Origin: Comamonadaceae bacterium UBA2121
Lineage (GTDB): Bacteria; Pseudomonadota; Gammaproteobacteria; Burkholderiales; Burkholderiaceae_C
Direction of reading: 5' to 3'
Assembly: GCA_002331385.1 (NCBI GenBank)
Contig: DCYB01000010.1
Location: forward strand, 1 to 64,000
Length of the DNA stretch: 64,000 nt
The notes under the pieces were generated by a model, which made no database searches, was not told where the DNA came from, and saw nothing but the letters and a program-made list of their open reading frames with translations. Shown in pieces: positions 33,087 through 41,169 of the stretch. A program made the position numbers and the translations under genes. Every line of letters begins with the position of its first letter. Positions within the stretch are counted from its first letter, which is position 1.

Positions 33087-34064
33087 TTACTTGCGATAAG
33101 CGTCTACAAGCGCCTTGCCGTCCGGCCCGGCCTTGTCGAGCCATTCTTTGAGCATGGTCTCGCCCACCTTGGTCATGTCGGACTTCAATTGCGCGCTCGG
33201 TGGCAGCACCTGCATGCCTTCGGATTTCAGCTTGGCAATGGTGTCGTCATTGACTTTGCGGCTCGCCGCCCAGCCGCGCGTTTCGGCCGCGGCGGCAGCT
33301 TTCAGCACGGCTTCCTGTGTGGGTTTGTCGAGCGCGTCGAAGGCCTTCTTGTTCATGATGACCGCGTTCTTGGGCAGCCAGGCCTGCGTGTCGTAGTAGT
33401 ACTTCAGGTGCTCATAAAGCTTGCTGTCCACGCCCGTAGCGCCCGAAGTCATGGTGGATTCGACCACGCCGGTCGCCAGCGCCTGCGAGAACTCCGCTGC
33501 CTGCACCGTGACGGGCTGTGCGCCCACCAGTTCAGCGATACGCGCGGTGGCGGGGCTGTAGGCGCGCCACTTGATGCCCTTCAAATCTGCTGCGCTGTTA
33601 ATGGGCTTTTTCGTGAAGATGCCTTGTGTGGGCCAAGCCACCGAATACAGCAGCATCATTCCTTGCTCGCCCAGCTTCTTTTCCAGAAACGGCTTTTGCG
33701 CCTGATACAGCTTCATCGATGCTTCGTAGCTGTCTGCCAGGAACGGAATGCCATCGGCGCCGTAGAGCTGCCATTCATTCTGGTAGTTCACCAGCAGGAT
33801 TTCACCCAACTGTGCCTGCGCGCCTTGCACCGCACGCTTGATTTCAGGGGCCTTGAACAAGGCCGCGTTGGCATGCACGGTGATCTTGAGCTTGCCGTTG
33901 GTGGCGGTGTCCACTTCCTTGGCGAACTGCGCGATGTTTTCGGTGTGAAAGTTGGTGGTCGGGTATGCGCTGGCCAAATCCCATTTGGTCTGGGCCTGTG
34001 CCAAGGGCGCGCCCAGTGTGATGCTGGCAGCCAAGGCTACGGCGGTGAAGATTCTGCGTTTCAT
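33087..34064 (-). CDS. dctP: TRAP transporter substrate-binding protein (DctP)
   Basis: A 325-residue periplasmic binding protein. The signal peptide is MKRRIFTAVALAASITLGAP-LAQA with cleavage before QTKWDLAS. The DctP fold follows: FHTENIAQFAKEVDTATNGKL, a central region, and VKWRAYSPATARIAELVGAQPVT-like residues (GIKWRAYSPATARI) with the conserved Arg that binds carboxylates. The upstream ORF extension to 34109 is dropped because ATG 34064 starts a proper signal peptide. It is first in the operon and divergent from the oxoprolinase gene, so the ligand may be an oxoproline- or hydantoin-like carboxylate (inference). Confidence 0.92.
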   Translation of the reverse strand: MKRRIFTAVALAASITLGAPLAQAQTKWDLASAYPTTNFHTENIAQFAKEVDTATNGKLKITVHANAALFKAPEIKRAVQGAQAQLGEILLVNYQNEWQLYGADGIPFLADSYEASMKLYQAQKPFLEKKLGEQGMMLLYSVAWPTQGIFTKKPINSAADLKGIKWRAYSPATARIAELVGAQPVTVQAAEFSQALATGVVESTMTSGATGVDSKLYEHLKYYYDTQAWLPKNAVIMNKKAFDALDKPTQEAVLKAAAAAETRGWAASRKVNDDTIAKLKSEGMQVLPPSAQLKSDMTKVGETMLKEWLDKAGPDGKALVDAYRK

Positions 34065-34137
34065 GGGGTGTGTCTCCGCTGATGACGAATGGGGAACCGG
34101 CAAATCCATCGGTGAACGTCAATGTAGCGGAGGAAGA

Positions 34138-34148
34138 TTGTCAGACAA
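34138..34148. promoter_or_regulatory. GntR-like palindromic operator candidate
   Basis: TTGTCAGACAA is an 11-base palindrome in the 216-base divergent region between dctP and the oxoprolinase gene. Its form resembles sites of FadR/FCD-type GntR regulators. No GntR gene is adjacent, so the assignment rests on the motif alone. Confidence 0.35.
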
Positions 34149-34280
34149 ATTGGTGAATACCTTGATTCGGTTCCTATATGCAACACAGGGCACATGCGGC
34201 GCAGGCCATGGCTTGCTTCATGGTGGTCGATATGCAAAATGCGCGCTTGGAGCAAGGCGCACGTGCGCCATGGAATCGAG

Positions 34281-37200
34281 ATGACAACGCAACGCTGGCA
34301 GTTCTGGGTGGATCGTGGTGGTACCTTTACCGACATCGTCGGGCGCAGGCCCGATGGCGAGATAGTGACCTACAAGTTGCTCTCGGAAAACCCGGAGCAG
34401 TACCGTGATGCGGCGGTCGCGGGCATCCGGCATTTGCTTGGATTGCAGCGCGGCGAGCCGGTGCCTTCACAGCAGATCGAATGCGTGAAGATGGGCACCA
34501 CGGTGGCGACGAATGCGCTGCTGGAACGCAAGGGCGAACCCACCTTGCTGGTGACGACGCGCGGCTTTCGCGATGCGCTGCGCATTGCGTACCAAAATCG
34601 CCCACGTCTTTTTGATCGGCAGATTGTCCTGCCCGAGCTGCTCTACAGCCGCGTGATCGAGGCGCAGGAGCGCATGGGTGCGAATGGCGAAGTGATCGAA
34701 GCACTCGACCCCGGACATCTGCGCGAACGCCTTTGGGCCGCGCATGATGCGGGGCTGCGCAGCGTGGCCATCGTGTTCATGCACGGCTGGCGATACACCG
34801 CACACGAAGAGGCGGCCGCACAGTTGGCGCAGGAGGCGGGATTCACGCAGATCAGCACGTCGCACGGCACCAGTCCGCTGATGAAGTTCGTCGGGCGCGG
34901 CGATACGACGGTGGTCGATGCGTATCTGTCACCCATTTTGCGGCGCTATGTGGAGCAGGTCGAATCGGAGCTGCCCGGCGTGCCGCTGTATTTCATGCAG
35001 TCGTCGGGTGGCCTTGCGCATGCGCATCGCTTTCAGGGCAAGGATGCGATCTTGTCCGGGCCCGCAGGTGGCATCGTGGGCATGGCGCGCACCGCGCAGA
35101 TCGCGGGGCAGGATCGGGTGATCGGATTCGACATGGGGGGCACCTCCACCGACGTGAGCCATTTCGCCGGAGAGTTCGAGCGCGAGTTTGAAACGCAAGT
35201 CGCTGGTGTGCGCATGCGTGCGCCGATGATGAGCATCCATACGGTGGCCTCGGGCGGCGGATCGATCCTGACCTACGATGGCGCGCGGTTTCGCGTCGGG
35301 CCGGAAAGCGCGGGCGCGAACCCCGGGCCCGCGAGTTATCGCCGTGGCGGGCCGTTGGCAGTCACCGATGCGAACGTCATGGTGGGCAAGTTGCAGCCCG
35401 ATCATTTTCCGCGCGTGTTCGGTCACGCGGCCAACGAGAGTCTGGATGCCGCCGTGGTGGCGCAGCGGTTTGGTGAGCTGGCCGTAGAGCTCGATCGCAC
35501 GCCCGAGTCCGTCGCGCATGGCTATATCGAGATTGCCGTGCAGCAGATGGCGAATGCCATCAAGAAAATTTCCGTAGCGCGCGGTTATGACGTCACGCGC
35601 TACACGCTGCAATGTTTTGGTGGTGCAGGCGGCCAGCATGCCTGTCTGGTGGCCGACGCGCTGGGCATGGAGAAGGTGCTGATCCATCCGCTGGCGGGCG
35701 TGTTGTCGGCCTATGGCATGGGGCTGGCTGACCAGAACATCATGCGTGAGAAAGCGCTGGAGTTGCCGTTGTCGTCTGCGACCCATGCGCAGGTCGGGCA
35801 AACGCTGGGCGAACTGGAGGCGACGGCGCGCGCGGAGCTCAACGAGCGCGGGCTGGGGGACACACCGCCCGAAGTGCTGCGCCGTGCCCATGTGCGTTAC
35901 GAGGGCGCGGATACCGCCCTGGTGATTCCGTTTGGCACGCTGCAAGAGATGCAGGCAGCGTTCGAGAGTGCGTACCGGCAGCGCTTTGCGTTCCTGATGC
36001 GCGGGCGCGGGCTGATCGTGGAGGCCGTGTCCGTGGAACTGGTGGTGGCGGGCGAGGATGCGAGCGAGCCCAGCTTGCCGGAGCACCCGCCGCGCGACGT
36101 GCCTGCGCGCGGTCAGGTGCGCATGTTCACGGTGGGCGCTGCGGGCGAGGCGGCATGGCATGACGCTGCGCTGATCGTGCGCGAGGACATGCGCGTGGGT
36201 GACGTGCTGAACGGCCCCGTGATCATCGCGGAAAAGAACGCCACGACGATCGTGGAGCCGGGTTGGCAGGCGCGCCTGACGCACCTCGATCATTTGCTGC
36301 TGACCCGCTACTTGCCGCGTGCGCAGCGCATGGCGGCAGGCACGGCGGTGGACCCGGTGCTGCTGGAAGTCTTCAACAACCTGTTCATGAACATTGCCGA
36401 GCAGATGGGGCTGCAACTGCAGAACACGGCGTACTCGGTGAACATCAAGGAGCGGCTCGACTTCAGTTGTGCGCTGTTCGATGGCGAAGGGCATCTGATT
36501 GCGAATGCGCCACACATGCCGGTGCATCTGGGCTCGATGGGTGAAAGCATCAAGACCGTCATTGCGCGCAATCAGGACACCATGCAACGCGGCGATGTGT
36601 ACGTGCTCAACGATCCGTACCACGGCGGCACGCACTTGCCCGACATCACGGTAATCACGCCGGTGTACGTGGGCGAGAGCGAGAAGCCGACGTTCTATGT
36701 AGGCAGTCGCGGTCACCATGCTGACGTGGGCGGAGCGACTCCGGGCTCCATGCCGCCGTTCTCGACGCGCATCGAGGAAGAGGGCGTACAACTGGACAAC
36801 GTCAAGCTGGTGGACGCCGGTGTGCTGTGCGAGGACGAGATCATGGCGCTGCTGCGTGGCGGCGAATATCCGGCGCGCAATCCCGCGCAGAACCTCGCGG
36901 ACCTGAAGGCGCAGATCGCGGCCAACGAAAAAGGCGTGCAGGAGCTGCAGCGCATGGTCGGGCAGTTCACCTTGCCGGTGGTGCAGGCCTATATGCAGCA
37001 TGTGCAGGACAACGCGGAAGAGTCCGTGCGCCGAGCCATTACCCGGCTCGCAGCGCGCATGCAGGACGGCCAGTTCACGCTGCCGCTGGACAATGGCGCG
37101 CAGATCCAGGTGGCGATTCGCATCAACGCGGAGGAGCGCAGCGCGAAGATCGATTTCAGCGGTACGTCGCCACAGCAAACCAACAACTTCAATGCCCCCA

Positions 37201-37919
37201 CGGCGGTGTGCATGGCGGCGGTGCTGTATGTGTTCCGCACGCTGGTGGATGACGATATTCCGCTCAACGCTGGCTGTCTGAAACCGCTCGACGTGTACAT
37301 CCCCGAAGGCTGCATGCTGAATCCACTGCCACCGGCGTCTGTGGTGGCGGGCAATGTGGAGACGTCGTCGTGCATAACGAACGCGCTGCTCGGCGCGCTG
37401 GGCGTGTCTGCCGCGAGCCAGTGCACGATGAACAACTTCACCTTTGGCAATGAGCGCTACCAGTACTACGAAACGGTGTCGGGTGGCAGTGGTGCAGGGG
37501 GCGTGTTCGATGATCGCGGCACGCTCGTGGATGGCTTCGCGGGAACGAGCGTGGTGCAGACGCATATGACCAACTCGCGCATGACCGATCCGGAGGTGCT
37601 GGAATTCCGTTTCCCGGTGCGGCTGGAGAGCTATGCCATCCGGGCCGACTCAGGCGGCGCCGGGCGCTGGGCGGGCGGCAACGGCGGTGTGCGCCGTGTG
37701 CGCTTTCTGCAGCCGATGACGGCCGGCATTCTCTCGAATGGCCGCGTGCACGGAGCCTTTGGCATGGCGGGCGGACAGGCCGGTCAGCCGGGCATCAATC
37801 GCGTGGTGCGCGTGGATGGCAGCGTGGAGGCGCTGCAGCACATCGGGCAGGCGCAGATGGAGGCGGGCGACATTTTCGAAATCCACACGCCAGGCGGCGG
37901 CGGGTTCGGCGCGACGTAA
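34281..37919 (+). CDS. Fused hydantoinase/5-oxoprolinase (HyuA-HyuB type, ATP-dependent)
   Basis: A 1212-residue cytoplasmic enzyme joining both halves of the oxoprolinase family. The HyuA-like half (to about residue 690) starts FWVDRGGTFTDIVGRRPDG, an ATP-binding motif, with GPAGGIVGMARTAQ and GFDMGGTSTDVSHF downstream. The HyuB-like half begins at about residue 695 (LEVFNNLFMNIAEQMGLQLQNTAYS) and contains HVGSMGESIK-type and YHGGTHLPDITV motifs and a Gly-rich end (TPGGGGFGA). It would open 5-oxoproline to glutamate or hydrolyse related hydantoins with ATP. ATG 34281 is used because VDRGGTFTD lies close to the N-terminus in the family. The opposite-strand 878-codon frame is a shadow. Confidence 0.92.
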   Translation: MTTQRWQFWVDRGGTFTDIVGRRPDGEIVTYKLLSENPEQYRDAAVAGIRHLLGLQRGEPVPSQQIECVKMGTTVATNALLERKGEPTLLVTTRGFRDALRIAYQNRPRLFDRQIVLPELLYSRVIEAQERMGANGEVIEALDPGHLRERLWAAHDAGLRSVAIVFMHGWRYTAHEEAAAQLAQEAGFTQISTSHGTSPLMKFVGRGDTTVVDAYLSPILRRYVEQVESELPGVPLYFMQSSGGLAHAHRFQGKDAILSGPAGGIVGMARTAQIAGQDRVIGFDMGGTSTDVSHFAGEFEREFETQVAGVRMRAPMMSIHTVASGGGSILTYDGARFRVGPESAGANPGPASYRRGGPLAVTDANVMVGKLQPDHFPRVFGHAANESLDAAVVAQRFGELAVELDRTPESVAHGYIEIAVQQMANAIKKISVARGYDVTRYTLQCFGGAGGQHACLVADALGMEKVLIHPLAGVLSAYGMGLADQNIMREKALELPLSSATHAQVGQTLGELEATARAELNERGLGDTPPEVLRRAHVRYEGADTALVIPFGTLQEMQAAFESAYRQRFAFLMRGRGLIVEAVSVELVVAGEDASEPSLPEHPPRDVPARGQVRMFTVGAAGEAAWHDAALIVREDMRVGDVLNGPVIIAEKNATTIVEPGWQARLTHLDHLLLTRYLPRAQRMAAGTAVDPVLLEVFNNLFMNIAEQMGLQLQNTAYSVNIKERLDFSCALFDGEGHLIANAPHMPVHLGSMGESIKTVIARNQDTMQRGDVYVLNDPYHGGTHLPDITVITPVYVGESEKPTFYVGSRGHHADVGGATPGSMPPFSTRIEEEGVQLDNVKLVDAGVLCEDEIMALLRGGEYPARNPAQNLADLKAQIAANEKGVQELQRMVGQFTLPVVQAYMQHVQDNAEESVRRAITRLAARMQDGQFTLPLDNGAQIQVAIRINAEERSAKIDFSGTSPQQTNNFNAPTAVCMAAVLYVFRTLVDDDIPLNAGCLKPLDVYIPEGCMLNPLPPASVVAGNVETSSCITNALLGALGVSAASQCTMNNFTFGNERYQYYETVSGGSGAGGVFDDRGTLVDGFAGTSVVQTHMTNSRMTDPEVLEFRFPVRLESYAIRADSGGAGRWAGGNGGVRRVRFLQPMTAGILSNGRVHGAFGMAGGQAGQPGINRVVRVDGSVEALQHIGQAQMEAGDIFEIHTPGGGGFGAT

Positions 37920-37933
37920 TTGGGCGCTGCCGC

Positions 37934-38320
37934 TCAGTCTGCGTCGGGCTGGGCAGCGGCGGCGTGGCTTTCGGCGTTGTCGCTCAGGCTGGGGGGCACG
38001 TTCTCGCCAGAGCGGCGCGCCCGGAACAGCGCCGCGCGCATCAGGAAGATGGTGGTCACCGGCACGGTGATGGCGATGAACAGCGCAATCAGGATGGCGT
38101 GTATGGCCAAGGTGTCTTCCTGCACGGAGAAATAGATGACGGTGGCGTGCATGATGCACCAGCACCCCATCGTGGCGATGATGGAGGGCGCGTGCACGCG
38201 CTCAAAATAGCTCTTGAGGCGCAGAAGGCCCGAGGAGCCGATGAGAGCGATCAGCGCACCCAGCACCACGACCACGGACAGGAAGATGTCCAGCCACAGC
38301 GGCAGCGTTTGCTCGATCAT
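37934..38320 (-). CDS. mrpG: Mrp-type cation/proton antiporter subunit G
   Basis: A 128-residue subunit with three hydrophobic segments, starting MIEQTLPLWLDIFLSVVVVLG. The conserved GLLRLKSYFERVHAPSIIATMG segment is the MnhG/PhaG signature. The start overlaps the mrpF stop by four bases; the longer frame to 38602 lies over mrpF. It is the last gene of the six-gene mrp operon. The C-terminal 30 residues are hydrophilic. Confidence 0.92.
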   Translation of the reverse strand: MIEQTLPLWLDIFLSVVVVLGALIALIGSSGLLRLKSYFERVHAPSIIATMGCWCIMHATVIYFSVQEDTLAIHAILIALFIAITVPVTTIFLMRAALFRARRSGENVPPSLSDNAESHAAAAQPDAD

Positions 38321-38598
38321 TCGATCACCTCGCCGCGCAGCAGGAACTTGGCCATCGCGGTGGAACTGGCAAAACCGAGCAGGGCAATCAGCAGGGCCGC
38401 TTCGAAGTAGGCCGAGCTGCTGTAGAAAATGCCGAGCACCAGCATGAACAGCATGCCGTTGAGGTACATGCAGTCCAGCGCCAGCACGCGGTCTTGCGCA
38501 GCGGGGCCGCGCAAGATGCGGATGAGGCAGCAGAACATGGCCAGAGCGAGCAGGAACATGGCAATGGGTACCGCCCAGGACAACACGGGATTGATCAT
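38317..38598 (-). CDS. mrpF: Mrp-type cation/proton antiporter subunit F
   Basis: A 93-residue membrane protein with three hydrophobic segments. RILRGPAAQDRVLALDCMYLNGM carries the MrpF/PhaF motif with the conserved Asp pair. It overlaps mrpG at its end and mrpE at its start by four bases each, so all three are translationally coupled. Confidence 0.93.
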   Translation of the reverse strand: MINPVLSWAVPIAMFLLALAMFCCLIRILRGPAAQDRVLALDCMYLNGMLFMLVLGIFYSSSAYFEAALLIALLGFASSTAMAKFLLRGEVIE

Positions 38599-39086
38599 TC
38601 AAAAATCTCCATGAGGGGTCGCTCGTAGCGCGCCTTGACGTGATCGATGATGACCTGCGGGTCTTCCACCTCGAGCACGTGCAGCATCAGCATGCTGCGG
38701 TCCAGCGAGAGCTCGGCCCATGCGGTGCCGGGCGTGATGCAGACGATCATCGCCAGCACGGCCAGGCCATTGGGGTCGCGCAGTTCCAGCGGAATCTTGA
38801 CGAAGTCGGGCTTGCCTTTGCGGTACTTGGACCAGGTCAGAAAGCGCACCACGGCGATGTTCGATTCGGTGGTGTCCACCATCACGGCAAAGCACAGGCG
38901 CAAGATGGCGCCCAGGCTGCGCACGCGCACGTAGCGCGGACGCAGGCCACGGAAAATCACCGGCAATACCAACCCGAGAATCAGGGCCAGCACAAGATGG
39001 CCCGCGCTCACGGATTGATTGAGCAACAACCAGATGACGAACAGCGCGAGCGAGACCAGCGGCGCGGGGAAGATCTTCTTCATCAT
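38595..39086 (-). CDS. mrpE: Mrp-type cation/proton antiporter subunit E
   Basis: A 163-residue subunit with two N-terminal membrane segments (about residues 8-28 and 30-46) and a cytoplasmic tail. The family pattern FVIWLLLNQSVSAGHLVLALILG and the later VCITPGTAWAELSLDRSMLMLHVLEV with DHVKARYERPLMEIFE are clear. It overlaps mrpD and mrpF by four bases. Confidence 0.93.
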   Translation of the reverse strand: MMKKIFPAPLVSLALFVIWLLLNQSVSAGHLVLALILGLVLPVIFRGLRPRYVRVRSLGAILRLCFAVMVDTTESNIAVVRFLTWSKYRKGKPDFVKIPLELRDPNGLAVLAMIVCITPGTAWAELSLDRSMLMLHVLEVEDPQVIIDHVKARYERPLMEIFE

Positions 39087-40807
39087 TGCGCACCTCCCGT
39101 GGCGGAGCCGTTCGTCCCGTCAACGCCTGGCGGTGGCTTGGGGCGGGCAGACATCACGGCGTTCACATACGTGCCGGGTGCGTGCAGCATGTTGGCCGTG
39201 GCCTGCGTATAGCGCATGACCGAGTTGGCATACAGCGTGAACACGATGCTCGCGCACAGCAGCAAGGCGATGGGCACGGCCTCCACCAGGCGCAATTGTG
39301 GTGCCGTGCGCGCGTGGCTGGCCCAAAACACGCGGATGCCAGAACGGGTGAGTGCGAGCAGGGCGATCAGGCCGGTGCCAATCATCAGCGTGACCAGCGT
39401 CCAGCCCGGTGTGCCCAGTTGGATGCCGGCAGACGAGCCCATGCCGAGCGGATTCAGCAGCGCCGTCAACATCGCGAACTTGCCGATGAAGCCCGAGAGG
39501 GGCGGCAGCCCGGCAATCACCAGCGTGCACATCAGGTAGGCGATACCCAGGAACGCGGCGGCCGCAGGAATCACGCGGCCCACCAGCACTTCTTCGTCCT
39601 CGTCAAAATTGGTGCCGGCTTGTGGTACCAGTTCGGGGGTGAGAAAGGGGGCGCGTTCGCCGTCGTCGTAGCCGCTGAAGCTGGAGCCGTCGTTGCGCCA
39701 ACGCTCCACCAGATCGGACAGGAGGAACAGGATGCTGACCGCCAGCGTGGAGCTGGGCAGGTAGTACAACAATCCGGCCGTGAGCTCGTTTTGCCCAAAG
39801 CCGATGGCTGCCAGCAAGGTGCCGGACGACAGGATGGCCGCATAACCCGCGAGGTTGGCAAAGCGCTGCGAGCCGAGCATGCCGATCGCGCCGAATGCCA
39901 TCGTGACCACGCCGCCGCCAATCAGCCACATGCTGCCGAAATGCGCCGAGTCACCGGCTTCGCTGCTGAACATGAGCGTCCACAGCCGCACGATGGTGTA
40001 GATGCCCACCTTGGTCATGATGGCGAACAGCGCGCCCACGGGGGCTGTTGCGGCGCTGTAGGCGGGCACGAGCCAGAAGTTCAGCGGCCACACCGCTGCC
40101 TTGATGAGGAAGGCGGTCGCCAAAATAGCCGCCGCCGCGTGCAGCAATCCTCGGTCTGCAGCGGCCACGTTGGGAATGGACTGCGCAAGGTCCGCCATGT
40201 TCAGCGTGCCGGTGATGCCATAGAGCATGGACGCGCCGATGAGGAACAGCGACGAGGCCGCCAGGTTGACCGCGATGTAGTGCAGCCCCGACTGCACGCG
40301 CATGCGCCCGGAGCCATGCAGCAGCAGACCGTAGGACGCGGCCAGCATGATCTCGAAGAACACGAACAGGTTGAACAGGTCGGCCGTGAGGAACGCCCCT
40401 GCCAGTCCCATCAATTGCAACTGGAACAGTGGGTGGTAATGCACACCGGCACGATGCCAGCGCGACGCCGCAAACAGGATGGAGCACAGCGCGATGAAAC
40501 TGGTCAGCACCAGCATCATGGCGGAGAGGCGATCGAGCACCAGCACGATGCCGAAGGGCGCTGGCCAGTTGCCGGGCAGGTACACGCCCATGCTGGCGGT
40601 GCCGCCGGTGGTCTTGCTCCAGACCAGCAATTCGATGGCCACCACCAAGCCGATGCAGGTGGACACCAGATTGATGACCAGCTTGGCGCGTTGGCGCTCT
40701 TCGCCCAGCAGCAGCATGATGGCCGCCGTGAACATCGGCAGCATGATGGGCGCCAGAATCAGGTGCGGCATCAGGTGCGCAGTGAACTCGCTCAAACCGA
40801 TGCTCAT
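39083..40807 (-). CDS. mrpD: Mrp-type cation/proton antiporter subunit D
   Basis: A 574-residue antiporter-like membrane subunit homologous to the NuoL/M/N proteins of complex I, with about 14 hydrophobic segments. Recognisable parts are GVHYHPLFQLQLMGLAGAFLTADLFNLFVFFEIML, AAILATAFLIKAAVWPLNFWL with the proton-path lysine, and APVGALFAIMTKVGIYTIVR. About 40 hydrophilic residues near position 380-410 (DDGERAPFLTPELV) are an insertion relative to the usual core. It overlaps its neighbours in the operon. Confidence 0.95.
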   Translation of the reverse strand: MSIGLSEFTAHLMPHLILAPIMLPMFTAAIMLLLGEERQRAKLVINLVSTCIGLVVAIELLVWSKTTGGTASMGVYLPGNWPAPFGIVLVLDRLSAMMLVLTSFIALCSILFAASRWHRAGVHYHPLFQLQLMGLAGAFLTADLFNLFVFFEIMLAASYGLLLHGSGRMRVQSGLHYIAVNLAASSLFLIGASMLYGITGTLNMADLAQSIPNVAAADRGLLHAAAAILATAFLIKAAVWPLNFWLVPAYSAATAPVGALFAIMTKVGIYTIVRLWTLMFSSEAGDSAHFGSMWLIGGGVVTMAFGAIGMLGSQRFANLAGYAAILSSGTLLAAIGFGQNELTAGLLYYLPSSTLAVSILFLLSDLVERWRNDGSSFSGYDDGERAPFLTPELVPQAGTNFDEDEEVLVGRVIPAAAAFLGIAYLMCTLVIAGLPPLSGFIGKFAMLTALLNPLGMGSSAGIQLGTPGWTLVTLMIGTGLIALLALTRSGIRVFWASHARTAPQLRLVEAVPIALLLCASIVFTLYANSVMRYTQATANMLHAPGTYVNAVMSARPKPPPGVDGTNGSATGGAQ

Positions 40808-41169
40808 GGCATCTCCTGCGAGTTGCGCGCATCAACGCCGTCCACGTGGTCGGTACCGCTCATGCCGCGCAGCGCCAGCAGCACGACGAGGAACAGTGCC
40901 GTCATGGCAAAGCCGATCACGATGGCCGTCAGCACCAGCGCTTGCGGCATGGGGTCGGCATAGTGCAGCAAATCTTGCGGCACGCCGGGCGCCAGCACGG
41001 GTTCCTTGTCCACGGCCAGACCGATGCGGCCCATGCTGAACATGTACAGATTCACGGCATACGACAACAACGACAGGCCCATGATGACCTGAAAGGTACG
41101 CGGGCGCAGCAGCAACCAGACGCCCGATCCTGTGAGTACGCCGATGGCGATGGCAAGCACGATTTCCAT
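40804..41169 (-). CDS. mrpC: Mrp-type cation/proton antiporter subunit C
   Basis: A 121-residue NuoK-like membrane subunit with three hydrophobic segments. GVWLLLRPRTFQVIMGLSLLSYAVNLYMFSMG and the later YADPMPQALVLTAIVIGFAMTAL are diagnostic of MnhC/PhaC. It overlaps mrpD by four bases and shares one base with the end of mrpA. Confidence 0.95.
   Translation of the reverse strand: MEIVLAIAIGVLTGSGVWLLLRPRTFQVIMGLSLLSYAVNLYMFSMGRIGLAVDKEPVLAPGVPQDLLHYADPMPQALVLTAIVIGFAMTALFLVVLLALRGMSGTDHVDGVDARNSQEMP

Noticed and set aside
34929..37565. 878-codon minus-strand frame opposite the oxoprolinase gene
   Set aside because: Composition is His/Arg-rich without domains, and the opposite gene is a clear full-length oxoprolinase.
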